This document shows positions 1 through 13,790 of a stretch of 64,000 nt of DNA, piece after piece. Made by a program: the position numbers and the translations under genes. Source of the DNA: Callipepla californica brunnescens (taxonomy: Eukaryota; Chordata; Aves; Galliformes; Odontophoridae); the NCBI GenBank assembly GCA_023055505.1, contig JALIRH010000008.1, positions 3,100,001 to 3,164,000 of the forward strand. Direction: 5' to 3'. Each line of letters opens with the position of its first letter. Positions within the stretch are counted from its first letter, which is position 1. The notes under the pieces were generated by a model that saw only the letters and a program-made list of their open reading frames with translations, did no database searches and was not told where the DNA came from.

Positions 1-3000
1 AGCAGGAAATCTGGTGCCCCAGCATATGCAGGATGCTGTGAAATGGAAACAATGGCAGTAGAATCATAGCTGTCTGAAGAACATGGCTTTACTCTGTCTT
101 CTTAAGTCAAACAAAAATCGTTGAGTTGGTACTGACTTCCTGAAACAATGGTCTTCAGAGCTCAGGCTTTTGAATTAAGGCTCTTGGAGAACACAAAGAT
201 TAATATGAAGTAGCTTCCCTTGTAAATAAAATGGAAAATGTTTCCATGTTGACAGATCCAACCTGCATTTGCTGCCAGTACTGCAGGATCTCAGTGAAGA
301 CCGTGTTTATTTTTTGAATCCTTTGCCTTCCCAAATGCACGTTTCTAACATGATTGGCCTGACTGGATAAAGTTTCCTTTCTGACAAGGAAATCTTGGGT
401 TTATCCCAGAAGGTCACTCAAAATGGGCAGATGGAGAGACTTCATGCATCTCTGATGTGGTGATGAGACTACCAGGAACCTTTAAGCATGGTCTTCAGGT
501 AAAGTAGTACTTGTAACCAAAAATATTGAGGGAGTACACAAGATAGTTAATCTCCTCAGGATCCTGTAAGAAAACTCTTAGTGAAGTAGTACCTCCACGC
601 AGCTTTTTATGAACAGGTAAGAAGATAACAGTCTGAAGTTGTGCAGGGTACCTACAGCTTGATTTCTGAAATCAAAGAAGCAGGAGCATGATGAACGAGA
701 TCAGATATCAACAGTGCAGGGAGAATTGGGATCCATGTACAGGGCCTAGCACAGATACCTACTCTGTTTTTAGGAGTTGGTAGTCCAGGTAGCAGGAAGA
801 ATGGATCAAGTTCATAAAACCTGTCTATGGAAGATATTAGTCAGAATGATATGCCCCGAAGAGAGATCTAAATATCCGTATAGAGTACATCTTCCCAGAG
901 ATGGACTGAAGGCCCTTACAACTGCAAATGAAAGCTTTTCTCCATCAGTCTCCACACAAAGCGTGTAATTACTGCATGAGCAGTAATGTCACCCCTGTGG
1001 GTTTCGGGAGCCTCGGAAGAAACACACGCATCCCACGCAGTTACAGTCAGAAACTCATAATTCTCTTTCCATGTGGAATTTAATACCTGTGGGGTCTGAA
1101 CTAATCTAAATTGAACTGATGTTGCCTGGTTCTTTGATGCAAACCATGGATACTCTTGTGCCCTGACGAAGATATAGGTCAATTGGCAGATATTGTTAAA
1201 AAGCAAGAGATGATTATAAAACAGGAGCTCTGAAGAAGTCAGCTACCATTTTCTCCTCCAGCCCAGGAAGGCAGCAGAGGTGGGTAGTTGAAGCTGCAAA
1301 CAATTGCAGCAATCTTTCAATTTTGTAATGCCATCAGGTGGACATATCATGTAATGCAGCTCTGAATTAGCACAGTGATTATCAAACACATTTAATGAAA
1401 GAACACTCTTCTCATCTCTGAGGATGTCGCTCTTATCTATTCCACTTCCAAAGGTAAAAATGCTCTATTTTGCTGAAGGAGACCATTTGTTCTACAGGCA
1501 TTAATTCAGAGCTGTTTAGAGGGTGCTCTTTTGTAAGAATATTCCATAAAGATTTATGGATGGAGAAGCCTGGTTTCCTTCCATGAGATGCTGTGGCAGA
1601 GGAATTACCTTAATTGGCTCCCTGAGATGGATCCTGCAGTACAGCTCTCCCAGAATAAGAGCAGGAATTCCAATGGTGACAGTGAGTTACTTAACCTAAC
1701 TGTTCTGTAAGAGGACAGTTAACCTCAGTTTTTAAAAAGCAACAACAAAAACCCCCAGAAACAAAATGCTGCACTCTGTATAAAGTGCACCTGTGCTATG
1801 GCACTGTTACGTAATCCCACCTCTGTTTAAGACTGCCTGAAACGCAGTCACGGAGAACATAACTCACTGTGAACAAAAACCAGGCCAGCTACGTGAGGCT
1901 GTCACATCTCTTCTGCAGCCTCAAGTTAGTGACTGAGGTACAGAACTGAAAGTACTGTTTTGCTGCCGTATGACAGAAGAGTTTTAAGTTTAGGCAAAGG
2001 CTGAAGCCAGGAATGATTCAAAAGGAATCTGTGGACTCCGGGAACCCTGCTCTGTCAGCCTGATCAGGTCACTGGAGGCTAAATGGTGCATCAGAACTTC
2101 TCATGGTGTTCTGTGAAGTCTAAAGACGAATTCTCCAAGTAGGAGAGAAATAAAGGTGAACTGTCTCTCCACTGCTTTCACTGTTAAAGATCATACTGCC
2201 AGCAGAGGTGCTGGAGAAAGTCTGAAAGCATGCTTTTGGAAGTCCTGTTGGAGTTGGTATATGGTATAATGTGAAATACCTTCAGCAGTACTACTCTGTT
2301 CTCACTGGTGCAAGAAAAGCCACTAGAAATAATGAGCAGGGACAGGTCACCTGCTGGACATCCATGAAGGATCTTTGTGTGCTTATGCAGGTCTCAACTT
2401 TTCATGGTGTTTTCCTATGGAAATGAAGCTAGAGAATGTGGATCTGTGAGTAATGGCAGCAGATGTAAGTGCCAGAAAGCAAGTTACACTGAGGCATAGT
2501 GGATTCAGGGTTTCATTCCTGAGGTTCTCATCTAAAGTCACGCTGATTTAGCAATTCTCATCTGCTGCACCATGCTGGTCACAGAAGAAATAAACTTATG
2601 AATGTCTAAAATTCACCTGGTTTCACATAGCATTTGTTAAAAACCAGGATGTTTGCCAGTTGGCTAGATATAGCAATGTATCTGTTAATCATTTGATGAT
2701 ATGCTGCTTATGCCATCGGTATTGGTGTAGATTTAACACAAAGAGCCATTTATAACCCAGGGAGTATGTTAAAGGGAACACTTTGGGTTAATTTGTATGG
2801 GAAAGTAGAATTGTTTCACTGCTCTTCCAACAGATAGAGAAGAATTATTATCATTCAAAACAAATGAGATCAGTGAGCCAAAGTGCCTAAGCTTTTCTTA
2901 AGCAGTAGGGAATTATATCACCCACCTTTCTGAAGTTTTATATTTAAACAGCCTGACTACACATGGGGAAAGAGAAAAGGATTGCTGATGTCATGAGTGC

Positions 3001-4025
3001 TGCACTAAAACTGAAGATACAGTAGCATGAAGGGAAGGAAGAGTGTTTCAGAAGACCCAGACAAAGAACACGCTTTTGCACTTAGCTGGTAAATCCCACA
3101 TTGCAGCTAAGACACTAATTTTGAAGAATAGTGCAATCACTGGGATATCTTAAAAGTACAGTGCATTGTCATCCAGGACAAAGCTGAGGCTGCTTGAGCC
3201 TCTGGAGTGAGAGAAGCACTCCTATGGAAAACTGCTCCTATTTTTAGTGGGAAGAGCTGCAGGAGCACCTAACCTTGGAAACGCATTGTGTGTAAAGGCC
3301 AGCGATCAGAGCAGGCAGGTGGTAGTGTTGGGTTGTTGTTTGTTCTTCCTTGTGTGCATCTTGTCATGTACATCAAATTCTGACAGGAGTCAATGGTCTC
3401 TCTCCAAAGGCAGTGGCAAAGCATTCTGTTTTCTCTCAAGGTGACGTTTTCCAGGCTGTTCTGTGAATGATCCTCTTTCAGTGCTAAATCCTGTGAATCT
3501 GATTTTGTTACTTCTAAGGTGGAGAAATCTCTTTGTGCGTCTCTCCCATCTCCATAGGTCATTTTCTCACGAAGCAGCAAAAGGTTCAGTCACTCCACTG
3601 AGTTCAGCTGAGAGAGTGCCGGTCCCTCCACTAGAGGGAGAACGTTATTTTTCCACTAGCTGTTACTGATGGTGCAGCCAGGCTACGTACAATACCAGCT
3701 GTCATCCAAATCTATGCGCAGAAAGAGCACATACTCTCTAAAATCAGAGTGCAGTAGTCTAGAAAAGCATGGATATAAAACTATAGAAGCAAGAGGACTC
3801 CTATTTTTCTTCTCTGAATCCTTACTCAAATTTCTGCAGCTCTTCAACATCTGAGTTTCCCCACTTCCACTTCACAGAAAACAAATCCTGCAGTTAATTC
3901 TACCTGATATGGATGCCAAAACCCAATGAATGGAACGTAGAGGCTGGAACAAGCAAATGGGCTTTGTTCTAATTCTCTTCAGCCTCACCAATTATTTCCT
4001 GGCATTGCTACAATTCTTTCCTCAC
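1..4025 (-). other. EHHADH: EHHADH intron 5 (3' portion beyond window)
   Basis: This is non-coding on both strands as far as I can read. The longest open frames are about 100 codons and match no family I recognise. I searched by eye on the minus strand for the exon encoding the hydratase-dehydrogenase linker and for the GxGxxG NAD-binding exon and found neither. No clear CR1 fragment, tRNA or other RNA gene is visible. Confidence 0.6.
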
Positions 4026-4130
4026 CAATCAACTTGTTTGCCAAACGAATTGCTGCTTCAACTGTGTTCTCTTCCACAACTTCATCAACCAAGCCCAGCT
4101 TCAGTGCTTCAGCTGCTGGAATATGTCTTC
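4026..4130 (-). CDS. EHHADH: EHHADH coding exon 5 (residues 155-189 plus 1 base)
   Basis: The acceptor TTTTCATCACAG ends at 4131 and the donor GTGAGG begins at 4025. The 105-bp exon completes Gly155 and encodes RHIPAAEALKLGLVDEVVEE followed by NTVEAAIRLANKLI, then one base of a further codon. It matches the human stretch GRRILADEALKLGILDKVV, the helix and hinge at the end of the hydratase active-site region. The phase-1 end requires a next exon beginning with two bases that complete the codon; that exon is not seen within 1-4025. Confidence 0.93.
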
Positions 4131-6633
<2,503 letters not shown>

Positions 6634-6737
6634 CCGCACTGAATTTCCCATTTTCGCCACAGATTGTAACAGCTTTCACTGAAGGATCTGCATCTGCTCT
6701 TTTCAGTCCATCCTCTAGTGCCTGGAGAACTGTCAAA
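6634..6737 (-). CDS. EHHADH: EHHADH coding exon 2 (residues 25-60)
   Basis: The acceptor TTTCTTTCAG ends at 6738 and the donor GTAAGG begins at 6633. The 104-bp exon starts with the T that completes serine 25 and encodes LTVLQALEDGLKRADADPSV followed by KAVTICGENGKFSAG. The C-terminal motif (ICG-x-x-GKFSAG) matches the human protein and forms the first oxyanion-hole strand of crotonases, where the FSAGAD segment binds the thioester carbonyl. The exon ends in phase 1, after the first base of the glycine codon. The flanking intron 1 is about 4.3 kb. Confidence 0.95.
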
Positions 6738-8295
6738 CTGAAAGAAATTAGAGGTTCAGTGACTAACAACCAACTACATTACTTTTCCATCGACACAAAG
6801 CGGCTCAGTGAAAATAAGCAGTGAGTCCACGTAAGTCTGTCCTCTGGTTTGTCTTCTGCCATAACCTCTCTGGCTGAATCTTTGTTACTCTCCCTCTCAT
6901 TTCAAGGGCAAGTGCCAAAATCCAACCAGCTTATCACTGCTGACCTGTCATTTGCTGGAGAATCTTCTTGTGACCACAGTATTGCAATTTTCAAAGCAAG
7001 CAGCACAGGGGAACGCTCTTTTGAAAATGCCTTTCTGAATTGAACATTCTGATTTTTAGGAAAACAGTTTAACATAATTCAAAAGTAATTAATGCAAAGC
7101 CACTGGTAATCTGTGGACTGTTTAAAAAGGGAATGAGCTCCAGGGGTAAAAAAAAACTCTTTTAAACACTCTCTGGGACAACACATATGAAGGACTCGTT
7201 TTTATCTCAGCCCCTTTGTGACATCAAGAGATGTGCTACAGTTTGGGGGGGCTGCACCCACCACTCCCTGCACCAGGCCTGGTTTCTGCTTCAAGGCTGG
7301 GCCAGGGATGTACCAAATCCACCTGGCTGGAAGATTAATGGAAAAACCCTTATGAAATGTCACTCATCTTTACAAACCACAGAGCCAAGAGGGGAAAAAA
7401 GTATGCAACAGGATCTCATACAAATATTAAATTACTGTTGTGAAAATATTGTGTAGCAAGGAACCATCATTCTGTCACAGGAAGCAATAGGAAGCTTACA
7501 GTGCCCGTGTGCTCAGCAGTTGCAAAATACCAATTGGAAGAGTCTGTTTCAGATGAAAAGGTTCTGGATTTTCCATAGGAAATGATTTACAAGCCCTCAG
7601 TGTCACAGCACTCACAGCAACACCCTCCTGCCACAAGAAAGATTCGTCATCCAAGCTGCCCACGTTGTCTGTATTAATACCACACAATTGGTTTTGCCAT
7701 GCGACACTGTGCTTGCAAAAATACTTCTCCCTTCATACAGCTTTCTCCCAGGAATGAAGAGGAGGAATCACCACCCGGACTTCTGGCAGCTTCTTGTTCT
7801 CCTGCCCTGGAGCAACGTGCCTGCTCCAGGACATGTCACAGCCCAGTGTGAGCTGCATGGCTTGAAACACACACTGCAGCTGATGGTAAAAGATGTCATT
7901 TGAAACCACAGTGAAATGTATGACAGTAAAACTGTAAAAACACTCAAGGGTATCACAACTTCAAACAGCTAGAGCACGAAAGAGACAAAAAGTCACTGGC
8001 ATTTGCATAAGTATTTCATTACTGTGCGACAGTATCATTCATTTAACAGTAACAATGAGAAATTCACTATTTGCATTCCAATCAGCACTTAATTCCGTGC
8101 TATGTAGTCAGCTCTGCCATGTGAGCTGTTTTGACTGCAAGAAAAGCCATCCCGCCAAGGTGCTTGAGTGTTACGTGTCTGAGCAGCACACCCCAGGACA
8201 GACTGTTCTTAGGGCTGAGGACAACAGGTTATTTCTACCCATCTCAGCGATGAGGTGCTGGATTTGTAACAGGGTTTCTTTATTTATTATTACTA

Positions 8296-8311
8296 TTTTT
8301 TTTTTTTTTTT
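8296..8311 (+). repeat. poly-T tract
   Basis: Sixteen consecutive T in EHHADH intron 1. On the minus (transcribed) strand this is a poly-A run. Confidence 0.95.
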
Positions 8312-8789
8312 GCAATGATTTGTAAAGGCAAACTTAAAGGAAAGTAGCTTAAGGGAATCCTGAAAATTAACTCAGCTGGGCTCCAATCTAACAATAGAAA
8401 ATGCTTTTTGTGCATCGTGCAGGTCTGGTCCCTCCCCTTTGTACTTCCCCCAGCATCCACAACCACTGCATGAGGGATGGTCCAGTATGCATCTACGTAC
8501 CCTCATTTAGCATCCCTTACAGACCTGCTGCCCATGAATTAGTTTAATCCCTGATCCTGCCAGCCCATCTGCCTCCACGGGCTCCAGTGGCATCAAGCTT
8601 CATATGATCTCTTTGAAAACAATCTCCTACCAGTGTAATCAAACGCCCCAATGTCTGATTACTGCAGGACTTTGTAACCAGAGATAGACCTCCAATTTAT
8701 TTACCTTCTTTAGGATTTCATAAACCTTGCCCTTTTTCTCCCACAGCCTTTCCCCTCCTACCTGCTGACTCTCAACCCCTTCAGCATGC

Positions 8790-8930
8790 TTTCTTAATGC
8801 TCTGGCCTCTCGGTCGTCCCTTTCTGGATTGCCTTCTGCAAACGCATAGTCCAGAACTACAGGCAATACTTCAGATGTCTTTTGGGTTTTTTATTGCAGA
8901 GGAACGGTGCCCTCTGTTCTGTACTCAGCA
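8790..8930 (-). mobile_element. possible ancient CR1 fragment, antisense
   Basis: The stretch around 8850-8920 (cagaactacaggcaatactt, then agatgtc) resembles the antisense CR1 segment that normally reads cagaactg-cacacagtactccaggtgtgg. Divergence is high, boundaries are uncertain, and this is an impression from one conserved patch only. Confidence 0.3.
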
Positions 8931-9049
8931 TATGTGCTGCTGACACCCAGCGTTTTGTGGGTGTTTTGGGCAAGCACACTGAGCTGATGATCTCAAAGAA
9001 CTATCAGTGGTAAAGACCCCCTTCCTGAACTGTAATTGACTGGATTCTT

Positions 9050-9069
9050 CCCCCCCCCCCCCCTTTTTT
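9050..9069 (+). repeat. C14-T6 homopolymer junction
   Basis: Fourteen C followed directly by six T in EHHADH intron 1. The tract is likely length-polymorphic and error-prone in sequencing. Confidence 0.9.
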
Positions 9070-9390
9070 CCCATTGTTTTTAGCACACTTTGCACTCTGT
9101 ATATTTGTAATCCTCTTAATTTCCAGCTTACATCCCTCCTGTCATGTTTTACAGGCTTTCTTATTTGCATCCGAGTAAGCTTTCCACTTCTTAAAACCTT
9201 TTTCCTGAGTGTCCCACAGAGCCATGCGGTGCCAGCAGCCCACCTCTGCTCACAGGCTGCTCTTGTTACAAGTCCTGTCTGTCTATCCCCCAAACATCCA
9301 GTTTCTGGCATATCCAAGTGTCCTGAAGCTGTGGTCTCACAGATGCATTAGGACTGCAGACCTCTGGAAGTTAAACCTCTGTAAACCAGG

Positions 9391-9408
9391 AAAAAAAAAA
9401 AAAAAAAA
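9391..9408 (+). repeat. poly-A tract
   Basis: Eighteen consecutive A. No retrogene or SINE body is recognisable immediately upstream, so this is recorded as simple sequence only. Confidence 0.95.
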
Positions 9409-11037
9409 CGTTTGGTACGTGCCAGCTCTGTTGGTGGAGAGATGGATTAGCTAGAAGGGAGACTTTGTGGGAACCAAATTTGCTGCCAGCCTCACAAGTC
9501 AGCACATATTCCTCAGGAAAGCACCGCCTGGGAGGTACCTGCACAGCAGTGGATGCTGTCAGACAGCAAAAAGCCAATTTCTACCCACCAGTGGCTTCTA
9601 AAGTGCTAATGGCTGGCGCGATGGTGTGGGAGCTGGGCTAGCGGTGCTGAGCATCACGTCTGATGGGGAGAGAGAGGTGAGACTGGAGCAGGAAAAGCAC
9701 ATCAGCCTTTTAAAAAGCATCTGTGCCTGCTGTGAAATTAAATTGTCAGGACTGCAGGACACGGCTCCTGTCTGTAACTTTCCCTGCCTGCTATCACCTC
9801 TACAGACAGACATCTCAAACAGCAATCACAAACCTGCTCCCCTACCAACGAGCAACTAAAATATGCAGGAGCAGAAGGTACACACGAGGATCACAGAGTT
9901 CCCTCTACTTTTCCTAGCTACAGCCAAGTCTCAGCCCAAAGCTGCCTGATGCCATTACGAAACAATTGTTGATCCTGCTAAACCAGGTCTTACCCTAACT
10001 GCTGTCCAAATGGTGCAAGCCTGGTTAAAGCCGAGCTCTGTGCAGCTCTCACACTTGCTCAGCAAGTCTCAGTAGATCAGGAAACAAACTAAGAGCCCTA
10101 AACAACCAGACTTTCCCTCTGGTGCTGGCTACAGGTGAGTGGAAGAATCTGCACTGCACTTACACAGGCACGTGTGCAGTGTTCACAGCCAGGTCCCAGC
10201 ACCGTGCTGGAGCGCTTACTGCTTTTCATTGTAGGGACAGAAAGCTCTATTGGCACAGCCTGGCTGAGTTCCACGCCAGCTCTTGTGCAGAGGAGATCCA
10301 GGAGACATTCTGGGGTCCTACACGTCCGGTTCATCAGTTGGGTTACTCCTAATTCGCTTTCTCATTCCAATTATCTAAGTATGTAAGAAGGGTCTTTCCG
10401 CACTTCCAAACACTGCAGTGCCGGCAGCTGGAGCAATACACCTTGCCACAGCAAGGGCAGCAGCCTGCCTGCTCCGAGATCACTTTCCTCACCGGGCGCT
10501 GCGTTCGGAGGTCAACGCCTTCACCGCTCTTAAAGGCTGCGCTCTGATAGCGGGGCTTGATGCCGGTGCCTCCCGCTGAGCCGTGCCCTCTGCTCACAGA
10601 GCCCTTTGCTCCCTGGGACGCAGAGCTATCAGCCAGCGTGAGAATGACAGAGCTGCAGGGCTCGGAAGGGATCTCCAGAGCAGCAGCAGCCACGCTGCAT
10701 GGGACCTGAGGAACAACAGCGCGGCTAACGCTGCGAGCTCCTGCTCCAAGTGACAAGCAGAGTGCCAAGTTCAAGCACAGACTCCAGGGGACACGGCCCA
10801 AAGCACGCACCCGTGAAGCCGGCATTTCTCCAGCGGAAACAAAAAAGCCCTTTAGAAATTACAGCAGGCAGAAATCACCAAGAAGCTCGGCGCGGTTCCA
10901 GCAAAGCGACAGCAAAGCTCCGAGCCCCTCGCTGTCCCGTCGGCAGGAGCCCGAGAACAGAGCGGGGCACCCCACAGCGGCCGTGCCCGAGCCTCCCGAG
11001 GCCGGGAAGGAAAAGCCTCGTGCGGAGCCGCCGTTAC

Positions 11038-11111
11038 CTCAGCGCGTTGACCGGCGGGTTGCGGAGCCGGATGACGGCCACGGCCGCGGCGCCCCTCGCG
11101 TACTGCGCCAT
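11038..11111 (-). CDS. EHHADH: EHHADH coding exon 1 (start codon, residues 1-24 plus 2 bases)
   Basis: On the minus strand the ATG is at 11111-11109 and opens the frame MAQYARGAAAVAVIRLRNPP, then VNAL. Human EHHADH starts MAEYTRLHNALALIRLRNPP, so length and the RLRNPPVNA motif agree and the start is well supported. The exon ends after CTGAG, followed by the donor GTAACG starting at 11037. It leaves two bases (AG) that the first base of exon 2 completes to a serine codon. The segment forms the first beta strand of the crotonase fold, where main-chain groups help bind the acyl-CoA. The exon is very GC-rich and lies inside the promoter CpG island. The stretch at residues 7-11 is alanine-rich compared with mammals. 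Confidence 0.95.
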
Positions 11112-11350
11112 GCCGAGCGCTGCCGCTGCCCCCGCGCCTCTGCCCGGGGCACGGCACGCAGCGCGGCCTGACGCGGCGGGGCGGGGCGGAACGGGGCGCG
11201 GCGCCTCGCGGGGTCACTGCCACAGCCCCGCGCTCTGTGTGCTGGAATATACACCGCGCTGCAGGGGGCGGGAAAGGGTGCTGCTGAGGGAGCCCGTCTC
11301 TATCCAAAGGGGGGGATGTGGGAGGGAAGGGGGCGGGATTGTTAGCAGGG
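11112..11350 (-). promoter_or_regulatory. EHHADH: EHHADH 5' UTR and GC-rich promoter region
   Basis: The region upstream of the EHHADH start codon (increasing coordinates) is dense in CpG. It contains overlapping GC boxes, GGCGGGGCGGGGCGG at 11175-11189, and a further GGGGGCGGGA at about 11329-11338. These are the pattern of Sp/KLF sites in TATA-less promoters. No TATA box is visible at a sensible distance on the minus strand. The CpG-rich block extends into exon 1 and about 150 bp beyond it (roughly 10.9-11.35 kb in all). The transcription start cannot be placed from sequence. I saw no clear DR1-type PPAR element here, although the mammalian gene is a known PPAR target. Confidence 0.6.
11309..11337 (+). 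promoter_or_regulatory. G-quadruplex-forming motif upstream of EHHADH
   Basis: The plus strand has five G runs of three or more within 29 bases: G7, GGG, GGG, G5 and GGG, separated by ATGT, A, AA and C. This satisfies the usual G3+N1-7 rule. It lies about 200 bp upstream of the EHHADH ATG, on the template strand relative to that gene. Folding is inferred from the pattern only. Confidence 0.65.
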
Positions 11351-11640
11351 TCTGCTGTGAGGGCTTCAAACTGAAAGAAGGGAGATTTAGGTTGGATCCC
11401 AGCGGGCTGGTGGATGCCCTGGGGATGCCCAAGGCAGGTGTGTTGGCTTAGAACGTAGGGCAGAGTGTAGTTTATCCTAAATAGCATGCTGTTGAAAGCG
11501 AGCTTCCTTTTGGATATTTTTATATACTACAATCTCTCTTTTCTGGCTCCTGGCCTTTAAAACTCAACCACTGGGCGCAATGAGGTCCTCCCTCCGGGGT
11601 GGAACAGGCTGAGGGGAAAGTTTAGAACTTGATATGGAAC

Positions 11641-11681
11641 GTTCTATGTGAGTATGGAAAGTTCTATGTGGAATATGGAAA
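11641..11681 (+). repeat. imperfect tandem duplication, 20-21 bp unit
   Basis: The unit gttctatgtgagtatggaaa (11641-11660) is followed by gttctatgtggaatatggaa and a final a (11661-11681). The copies differ by one substitution or indel cluster. Sequence resembling the antisense CR1 3' end (gctggaagggaccc, then ggatcatc) follows at 11687-11712. The duplication may therefore have arisen at or beside a CR1 tail. Confidence 0.8.
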
Positions 11682-11924
11682 GTAGCGCTGGAAGGGACCC
11701 ACGGGGATCATCTGTTGTTGGTGTGGCTAATCTTGTTCTTTTTAGGAACATCTTGAAAACCAGCATGCCTATCTAGCCTGCTAAAAGGAAGATCATTAAC
11801 CAGCCAAATGTGCGTGAATGGAAGAAGTGGCATCAAAGTCTCATGAGAGCTGCAGACCTCTCTCCAAGAGCATAGACGTAGCATAGCCAGAATATTATAA
11901 AGGATGTGCCTTTGTTCTGTTGGT

Positions 11925-12342
11925 GGATGGTGAGGGGTCTGGAGCACGAGTCTTATCAGGAGAGGCTGAGGGAACTGGGATGCGTCAGTCCAGAGAAGAG
12001 GAGGCTCAGGGGAGATCTTATGGCTCCCTATGACTCCCTGAGAGGAGGTTGTGTCGAGGTGGGGATTGGTCCCTTTTTCCTTGTAACTGGTGATAAGACT
12101 AAAGGGAACGGCCTCAGGTTGTACCAGGTGAGATTCAGGTTGGATGAACGGGAAAATTGTATTTTCTGAAAGAGTGGTTAGGCACTGGAATGGACGTGGT
12201 TCAGTCACTGTCTCTGGAGGTGTTCAAGAAACATTCAGATGTTGTACTGAGGGACACAGTTTAGTGGGGAAATATTGGTGGTAGGTGGATGGGTGCACTG
12301 GATGATCTTGGAGGTCTTTTCCAACCTCAGTGATTCTACGAG
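11925..12342 (+). mobile_element. CR1 LINE 3' fragment, sense
   Basis: The stretch follows the well-known CR1 3' order. It has gtgaggggtctggagca, then gagaagaggaggctcagggg, then ggtggggattggtccctttt. These are followed by ggcactggaatgg and the terminal gatgatcttggaggtctttt with ccaacctcagtgattcta. It is a 5'-truncated, non-coding retroposon copy with small deletions. Confidence 0.9.
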
Positions 12343-12504
12343 TAGGTGGAAGGATCCCTTTGTGCATTTGGTGCAGTATTAAAGAATGGCTGCTTCTTAA
12401 TACCACACTGGTCTTAAGGAGTCTAATTTGAGCCAGGGTTTGTTTGGCAGCACACTGAGTCCAGGCCCTGGATCCACTCAGCACCACTTGAAAATCAGAC
12501 CATA

Positions 12505-12625
12505 TGTCTGAGGGTGGTGTCCAGATACTTCTTGAACTTGGGGCCATGCCCACTGCCCTGGGAGCCTGTTTCTGTGCCCAGCCACCCTCAGTGAAGAAGC
12601 CCTTCCCGATAACACACCTTGATGC
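12505..12625 (-). mobile_element. CR1 fragment, antisense
   Basis: The text gatacttcttgaacttgggg, then cccactgccctgggagcctg, then cagccaccctcagtgaagaa is the reverse-complement form of the CR1 3' region (the part with lone-codon frames KRVVKHWN-like in sense). It lies inverted relative to the sense copy ending at 12342, with about 160 bp of unassigned sequence between them. Confidence 0.65.
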
Positions 12626-13113
12626 AAGCTGTAACAAGATTGCTAGTGTTCCTTGATGGATGGCCCTGAAATTTGTTCAGATAATGCAAAGAGCTGTGTC
12701 TTTGTGCCAGGTAGATAAGGAGAAATCTGCTTGGAATCAGTGAGTTGTGAAAGCAAGTACTGAATATGTATGTACATCCAGGGAAACCTCAGCATATGTG
12801 CTGCAGATATATGTATGTATATAAGCTGAAGATCCTTTGTGCAAGGTATGTGTGATAGGTGGAGTGCGACCTCCATGCACTCAGCACTAAAAATAGTGTC
12901 TGCTTTCTAACGCTCTGACTTGGTTCTTAGAGAATTTCATAATAGTCCGATTTACAGCATCACTTTGGCACTTCAGATGGGAGCGAATAAGCCTCAGTGG
13001 TCACAGAATCTCAGTTGGCATGGACGTATTCTCAGGAGGACCCTGATCCCCAGACTGACGAGCCCCGCAGCCAAGAGCAGTGAGTATGAAAGCCTTCTTT
13101 TTTTATTATTATT

Positions 13114-13293
13114 TTATTTTGGTTGCTTGCCCATCAGATGTAACAAAAGTTGCACAGGACAGTGCTAAGAACCCAGGGAGGGGTTAGAGTCCCTCTGTTT
13201 GGTTTATTTTGGTTGCCTGCCCATCAGACGTAATGAAAGTTGTGCATGGGAGGGCTAGCAGCTCGGGTAAGAGGATAAGGTCTCCTCCTCTAA
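13114..13293 (+). repeat. direct repeat, two diverged units of about 90 bp
   Basis: The motif ttattttggttgcttgccca (13114) with tcagatgtaacaaaagttg recurs exactly 90 bp later as ttattttggttgcctgccca (13204) with tcagacgtaatgaaagttg. Similarity continues more weakly to the end of each unit. I estimate about three quarters identity over the first 60 bases by eye. The family is not identified. Confidence 0.75.
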
Positions 13294-13479
13294 GGTAAAT
13301 ATTGAATGTGTAACTGGCATCGAGTGTGCTTGTTTGATTGTTGTTTGTGCTGTTACTGTACGCTGATTGTTAGTGTACAAAGAGCTCACCCGTGTGTGCC
13401 AAAAAAAATGGGCAGTGGATCATCTAGGGGGGAGGGAATTTTGAAAAAGCCACTTTTTTAAGTCACTGGAAAGAAACAG

Positions 13480-13790
13480 CTGGATCCTCTGATGGGGTTG
13501 TGTGGAAAGACAATGCAAGTATGATGGGACTGCTCTGCAGGATCTCATCCCCCAGTCTGTCTGTGTAGCTGGGCCTGCCCCTTCCCAGTGCAGAGCGCAG
13601 CACTGCTCGTGTTCAGCACCACATGGTTACTGATTGCCCATCTCTCTCATTTGCCTGGATCTCTGCAAGGCCTCTTCACCCCTGACACAGTCAGCAGCTG
13701 CTCCCAGTTTAGTATCATCAGCAACCTTGCTCAAAACACCTACTCCAACCTTTCTCGTTTGCTTGTTCTTGCAGCAGATCTCAGTTCTTT
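13480..13790 (-). mobile_element. CR1 fragment, antisense (internal part)
   Basis: The order is cagcaccacatggtt, then tgcctggatctctgcaaggc, then cacagtcagcagctgctccc and agtttagtatcatcagcaac. This is typical of the reverse complement of the CR1 ORF2/3' region (usual form: tcccagttttgtatcatcagcaaacttgctgagg, shown here as landmarks only). There is no coding capacity. Confidence 0.75.

Larger units (their letters stand above)
6738..11037 (-). other. EHHADH: EHHADH intron 1
   Basis: A 4.3-kb intron bounded by GTAACG at 11037 and TTTCAG ending at 6738. It carries a 16-base T run (8296-8311), a 14-base C run followed by T6 (9050-9069) and an 18-base A run (9391-9408). It also has a weak, old CR1-like stretch near 8790-8930. 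Open frames of up to about 158 codons occur near the GC-rich 5' end (10349-10825), but none resembles a known protein. Confidence 0.8.

Noticed and set aside
9391..9408. A18 run as a possible retrogene or SINE tail
   Set aside because: No gene-like or SINE body precedes it and no flanking target-site duplication was seen.
10750..11487. Long open frames on both strands (233 and 211 codons) over the EHHADH promoter
   Set aside because: They arise because stop codons are rare in GC-rich CpG-island DNA; the translations are low-complexity Arg/Pro/Ala-rich and one overlaps the real EHHADH exon 1 on the opposite strand.
11708..12208. 166-codon minus-strand frame
   Set aside because: It is the antisense reading of a CR1 3' fragment and its flank.
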